64,000 nucleotides of DNA from the NCBI GenBank assembly GCA_021442155.1, contig CM038214.1, positions 25,321,808 to 25,385,807 on the forward strand, read 5' to 3'. This document shows, in pieces, positions 61,601 to 64,000 of the stretch (position 1 is the stretch's first letter; the number at the start of each line of letters is the position of its first letter). The DNA is from Cymbidium sinense. Lineage: Eukaryota > Streptophyta > Magnoliopsida > Asparagales > Orchidaceae. The notes below the pieces were generated by a model that had not been told where the DNA came from, searched no databases, and saw nothing but the letters and a program-made list of their open reading frames with translations. A program made the translations under genes and the position numbers.

Positions 61601-61996
61601 AGCATAAAATCCTAAACCCTAAAACCCTAAACCCTAAACTCTAAACCCTAATCCCTAAACCCTAAAAATAAAAACCAAAACTAAATAAAACCTAAAAATA
61701 TAATAAAATAAAAACTAAAACTAAAACTTAAACCTAAAACTAAAAGAAAAATAAAATAAACTAATAAAAGTTAACTAAAATAAAATAAATAAAATCCTAA
61801 ACTAAACTAAAAAATAAAATAAACCTAAATAAAAGAAAAAAATGTAAAATAAAAAATAAAATTAACCTAAAATAATATAAAATGAAAATAAAATAAAAAT
61901 GAAACCCAAAAATAACCTAAAATCAAACATAAAAATAAATAAAAAATAAAACCTAAACCCTAAAACCTAATAAACCTAAACCTAACCCTAAACCCT
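58666..61996. repeat. Compound satellite, three phased units without GRP plus leader
   Basis: Boundary motifs at about 59312, 60292 and 61371 give unit lengths of about 0.98 and 1.08 kb. A- and T-domains alternate regularly. The leader before GRP copy 19 is reduced to AACCTAATAAACCTAAACC. No gene is visible. Confidence 0.87.
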
Positions 61997-62451
61997 AAGA
62001 ATGGGCAGAACCTTGACGGAAGGAACATCATTGTGAACCAGGCTCAGTCTAGATCTAGCAGTGATGGCAAAGGCAGAGGTGACAGGGTGGTGAGGGATCT
62101 AGAGGTGCTGGTGGATGTGGAGCTGGTGGTCGGAGCAAGTGGTCATGGAAGTGGGAGAGATCGAGGTTACAAGCATGGTGGAGGTAGAGATCGATGGTGG
62201 ATCTCGCCACTGAGAGGGCAGGTAGTTCGATGGGAACTGCAAAAAAACCAAGAAGAATGATCCCATCTTCTAGTAAAATATGTCTTTATAGTAGAGACGG
62301 TTCTAGTTATCTAGGGATTTTAATTTACTCTATGCATGCTCATTTTTTATCTATATTGCCGCTTGTGTCTTAGAAAACTTGGAGTGTTAATTGGTTGATG
62401 AAATCAAAAAGAAGAAATGTTGAATATGAATTTGTTCTCCATCAAAAAAAA
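61997..62451 (+). pseudogene. GRP copy 19: full-span retrocopy, Gly tail shortened
   Basis: The frame from 61997 reads KNGQNLDGRNIIVNQAQSRS, the closest match to the canonical RRM edge in the window apart from IIV, then DGKGRGD. Deletions in the Gly tail then break it. The UTR is complete with an A-run to about 62451. A GTG-started ORF at 62033 covers the correct frame only for its first 15 or so residues. Confidence 0.88.
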
Positions 62452-63298
62452 CCAAAAACTTTAAACCCTAAACTAAAACCCATGAAAACCTAAACCCTCA
62501 ACCCTAACCCTAAACCTTAAAAACCCTAAACCCTAAACCCTAAAATCCGAAACTCGAAACCCTAAAACCTAAACCCTAAACCCTAAACCCTAAACCCTAA
62601 GCTCTAATCCCAAACCCCAAACCCTAAACCCTCAACTAACCATAAATCCTAAAGATTAAAAAGTTAAAAAGGTAAACCTAAAGTAACTAAAACCTAATAA
62701 TAAAATAAATAAATAAAACTAAACCAAAATAAAATAAAAAATAAAAACTAAAACTAAAATTGTTACCTAAACTTAAACTTATACGTTAAAAAATAAACTA
62801 AAATAAAAAAATGAAAATCTAAACTAAACTAAAAAAAACTTAAATAAAATAAAACTAAGCCTAAAATAAAAATAAAATAAACACAAAATAAACTAAACCC
62901 TAAAATAAAAATAAAACCTAAAAAAAAATAAACAATAAAACCTAAACCCTAAACTAAAAAAAAACCTAAACTTAAAATAAAACTAAAATAAACTTAAACG
63001 TAAACTAAAAAAAAAACCTAACCTAAACATAAAATAAACTAAACTTAAACCTAAAACTAAACCCTAAATAAAATAAAATAAAATAAACTAAAAATAAACC
63101 TAAACCTAAACTAAAAAAATAAAACCTAAAAATAAACTTAAAATAAAAATCTAAATCCTAAACCTAAAAAAATAAAATAAAAACCTAAACCTAAAAAATG
63201 AAATAAAAATAATACTAAACTAAAATAATATTCCTAAACCTAAAAAATAAACTAAAATAAAATACATAAACTAAAATAAATAAACAAAAAAGAAACAA
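62452..63298. repeat. T-domain and A-domain up to the RTE fragment
   Basis: CCCTAAA block to about 62645 and A-domain to about 63298, cut by the RTE insertion before a boundary motif is reached. The boundary motif reappears at 63929, on the far side of the insertion. Confidence 0.86.
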
Positions 63299-63890
63299 TA
63301 ATAATAATAACTAGCCATTATCCTAATAAGTGGGGTCGGCTCCATGAATCCTTTGTCTCCATTATGTGCTATTTTGTGTCAAATTCTCATTCAATTCAAG
63401 TATCTAAGTTCATTTTTTAAAAATTTTAACCATGTCTTTTTAGGTCTACCTCTACCTTTCTTAACATAAGGCAATTCTAGTGTATCTACTCTCCTAACCG
63501 GGTCATTGGATGACTGACGCTTTATGTGGCCAAACTATCTAAGGCAACTCTCTCAAATGTTATCTACCAGAGCTACCCAACTTTTTCCTAACATAAACAT
63601 TTTGCTTTTATCTCTAAGAGTAAAGCCACTCATCCACCTGCATCCTCATGTCTACAACACTTAACTTAGATGCTTCTTTTATTGGCCAACATTCTACACC
63701 ATAAATCATTGTAGGTCTTACCACAATCTTATAAAATTTTCCCTTAAGTTTAAGCAGTACTATTCTATCACACAACAGGCCAGATGCATTCCTGCAACAT
63801 TCACATTTTGTATTTTAATGACTTATTCACCAAATGTCACAACACTACCACTATAACTTCTAGAACTAAAATTTCACTCCATAAATGAAT
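63299..63890 (-). mobile_element. RTE-clade LINE, 3' terminal fragment, minus strand
   Basis: On minus it reads ASGLLCDRIVLLKLKGKFYK, then VVRPTMIYGVECWPIKEASK and LSVVDMRM. This is the conserved C-terminal part of plant RTE reverse transcriptase (pattern YGAECWP...EMRMLRWMCG). Stops and shifts follow, with recognisable WFGHVKRR-like remains. The 3' end shows the GTGGGGTCGGCTCCATG signature (as seen on +, about 63331) and a short (TTA)n tail (63296-63313), both typical of plant RTE elements. The 5' end is truncated near 63800-63890. It interrupts an A-domain. Confidence 0.85.
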
Positions 63891-64000
63891 TAAACTAAAT
63901 AAAAAAAAACTAAATAAACCTAAACCTATTAGTTTACTTAATTTAAAAAAAATTAAAAAATTAAAAAATTTAAAATAAAAATAAAAAACTCTATAACTAA
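63891..64000. repeat. A-domain end with boundary motif
   Basis: The A-domain interrupted by the RTE fragment ends here with the boundary motif at 63929-63944 and A/T-rich sequence to the window edge. Confidence 0.8.

Noticed and set aside
2538..62451. A CRISPR-like array of GRP spacers and repeats
   Set aside because: Eukaryotic context, repeat units of a kilobase or more and a clear mRNA origin rule this out.
1..64000. tRNA, rRNA or other structured RNA genes
   Set aside because: I looked for tRNA-like and rRNA-like conserved strings and saw none; the composition makes chance hairpins uninformative.

Overview
The window looks like nuclear DNA of a seed plant, most likely an angiosperm. The evidence is Arabidopsis-type telomere repeats (CCCTAAA on this strand), copies of the 3' end of a plant glycine-rich RNA-binding protein (GR-RBP, GRP7-like) gene, a Ty3/gypsy element with plant Tat-like pol motifs, an RTE-clade LINE tail and a plant ribosomal P0 pseudogene. 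I see no intact functional gene. About 80% of the window is one very AT-rich, degenerate compound satellite with the C-rich telomere strand always on +.

The satellite has a regular architecture. A 'T-domain' of degenerate CCCTAAA heptamers (0.2-0.6 kb) alternates with an 'A-domain' of CCTAAA hexamers and ATAAA pentamers (0.6-1.0 kb). The A-domain ends at a recurring boundary motif close to AGTTTACTTAATTT followed by an A run. Units without a gene fragment are about 1.0-1.3 kb. In many units the T-domain carries a fragment of a GR-RBP mRNA: the last residues of the RRM (NGQNLDGRNITVNQAQSR), the Gly-rich tail, the stop codon, about 200 bases of 3'UTR and a poly(A) run. I count 19 such copies or partial copies, all on +. 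Most share the same 5' truncation point and a shared upstream leader, so they are one retrocopy amplified as part of the satellite, not 19 insertions.

Layout: 1-1495, polyadenylated LINE-like retrosequence. 1.5-25.96 kb, compound satellite with GRP copies 1-9; about 1.8-5.45 and 9.64-12.7 kb are duplicated at 14.1-18.0 and 18.1-21.1 kb. 25.97-26.84 kb, 5'-truncated processed pseudogene of ribosomal protein P0. 26.9-29.1 kb, GRP copies 10-11. 31.0-34.6 kb, tandem 1.1-1.3 kb units without GRP. 35.26-36.1 kb, AT-rich satellite of about 335 bp. 36.1-43.4 kb, decayed minus-strand Ty3/gypsy element (PR-RT-RH-INT) with internal minisatellites. 43.4-51.8 kb, compound satellite with GRP copies 12-16. 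51.8-54.8 kb, tandem repeat of about 770 bp. 54.8-57.5 kb, GRP copies 17-18. 57.8-58.7 kb, second block of the 335-bp satellite. 58.7-63.3 kb, compound satellite with GRP copy 19. 63.3-63.9 kb, RTE LINE tail on minus. The rest is A-rich repeat.

The main points of interest are the telomere/A-rich/GRP compound satellite itself; the uniform polarity of its polyadenylated inserts, whose A-tails all point the way expected if cDNA had been joined to a chromosome end; and patches where CCCTAAA reads as CCCTGGG-like sequence, which may be sequencing artefact. Domain edges inside the satellite are read by eye and are good to a few tens of bases.
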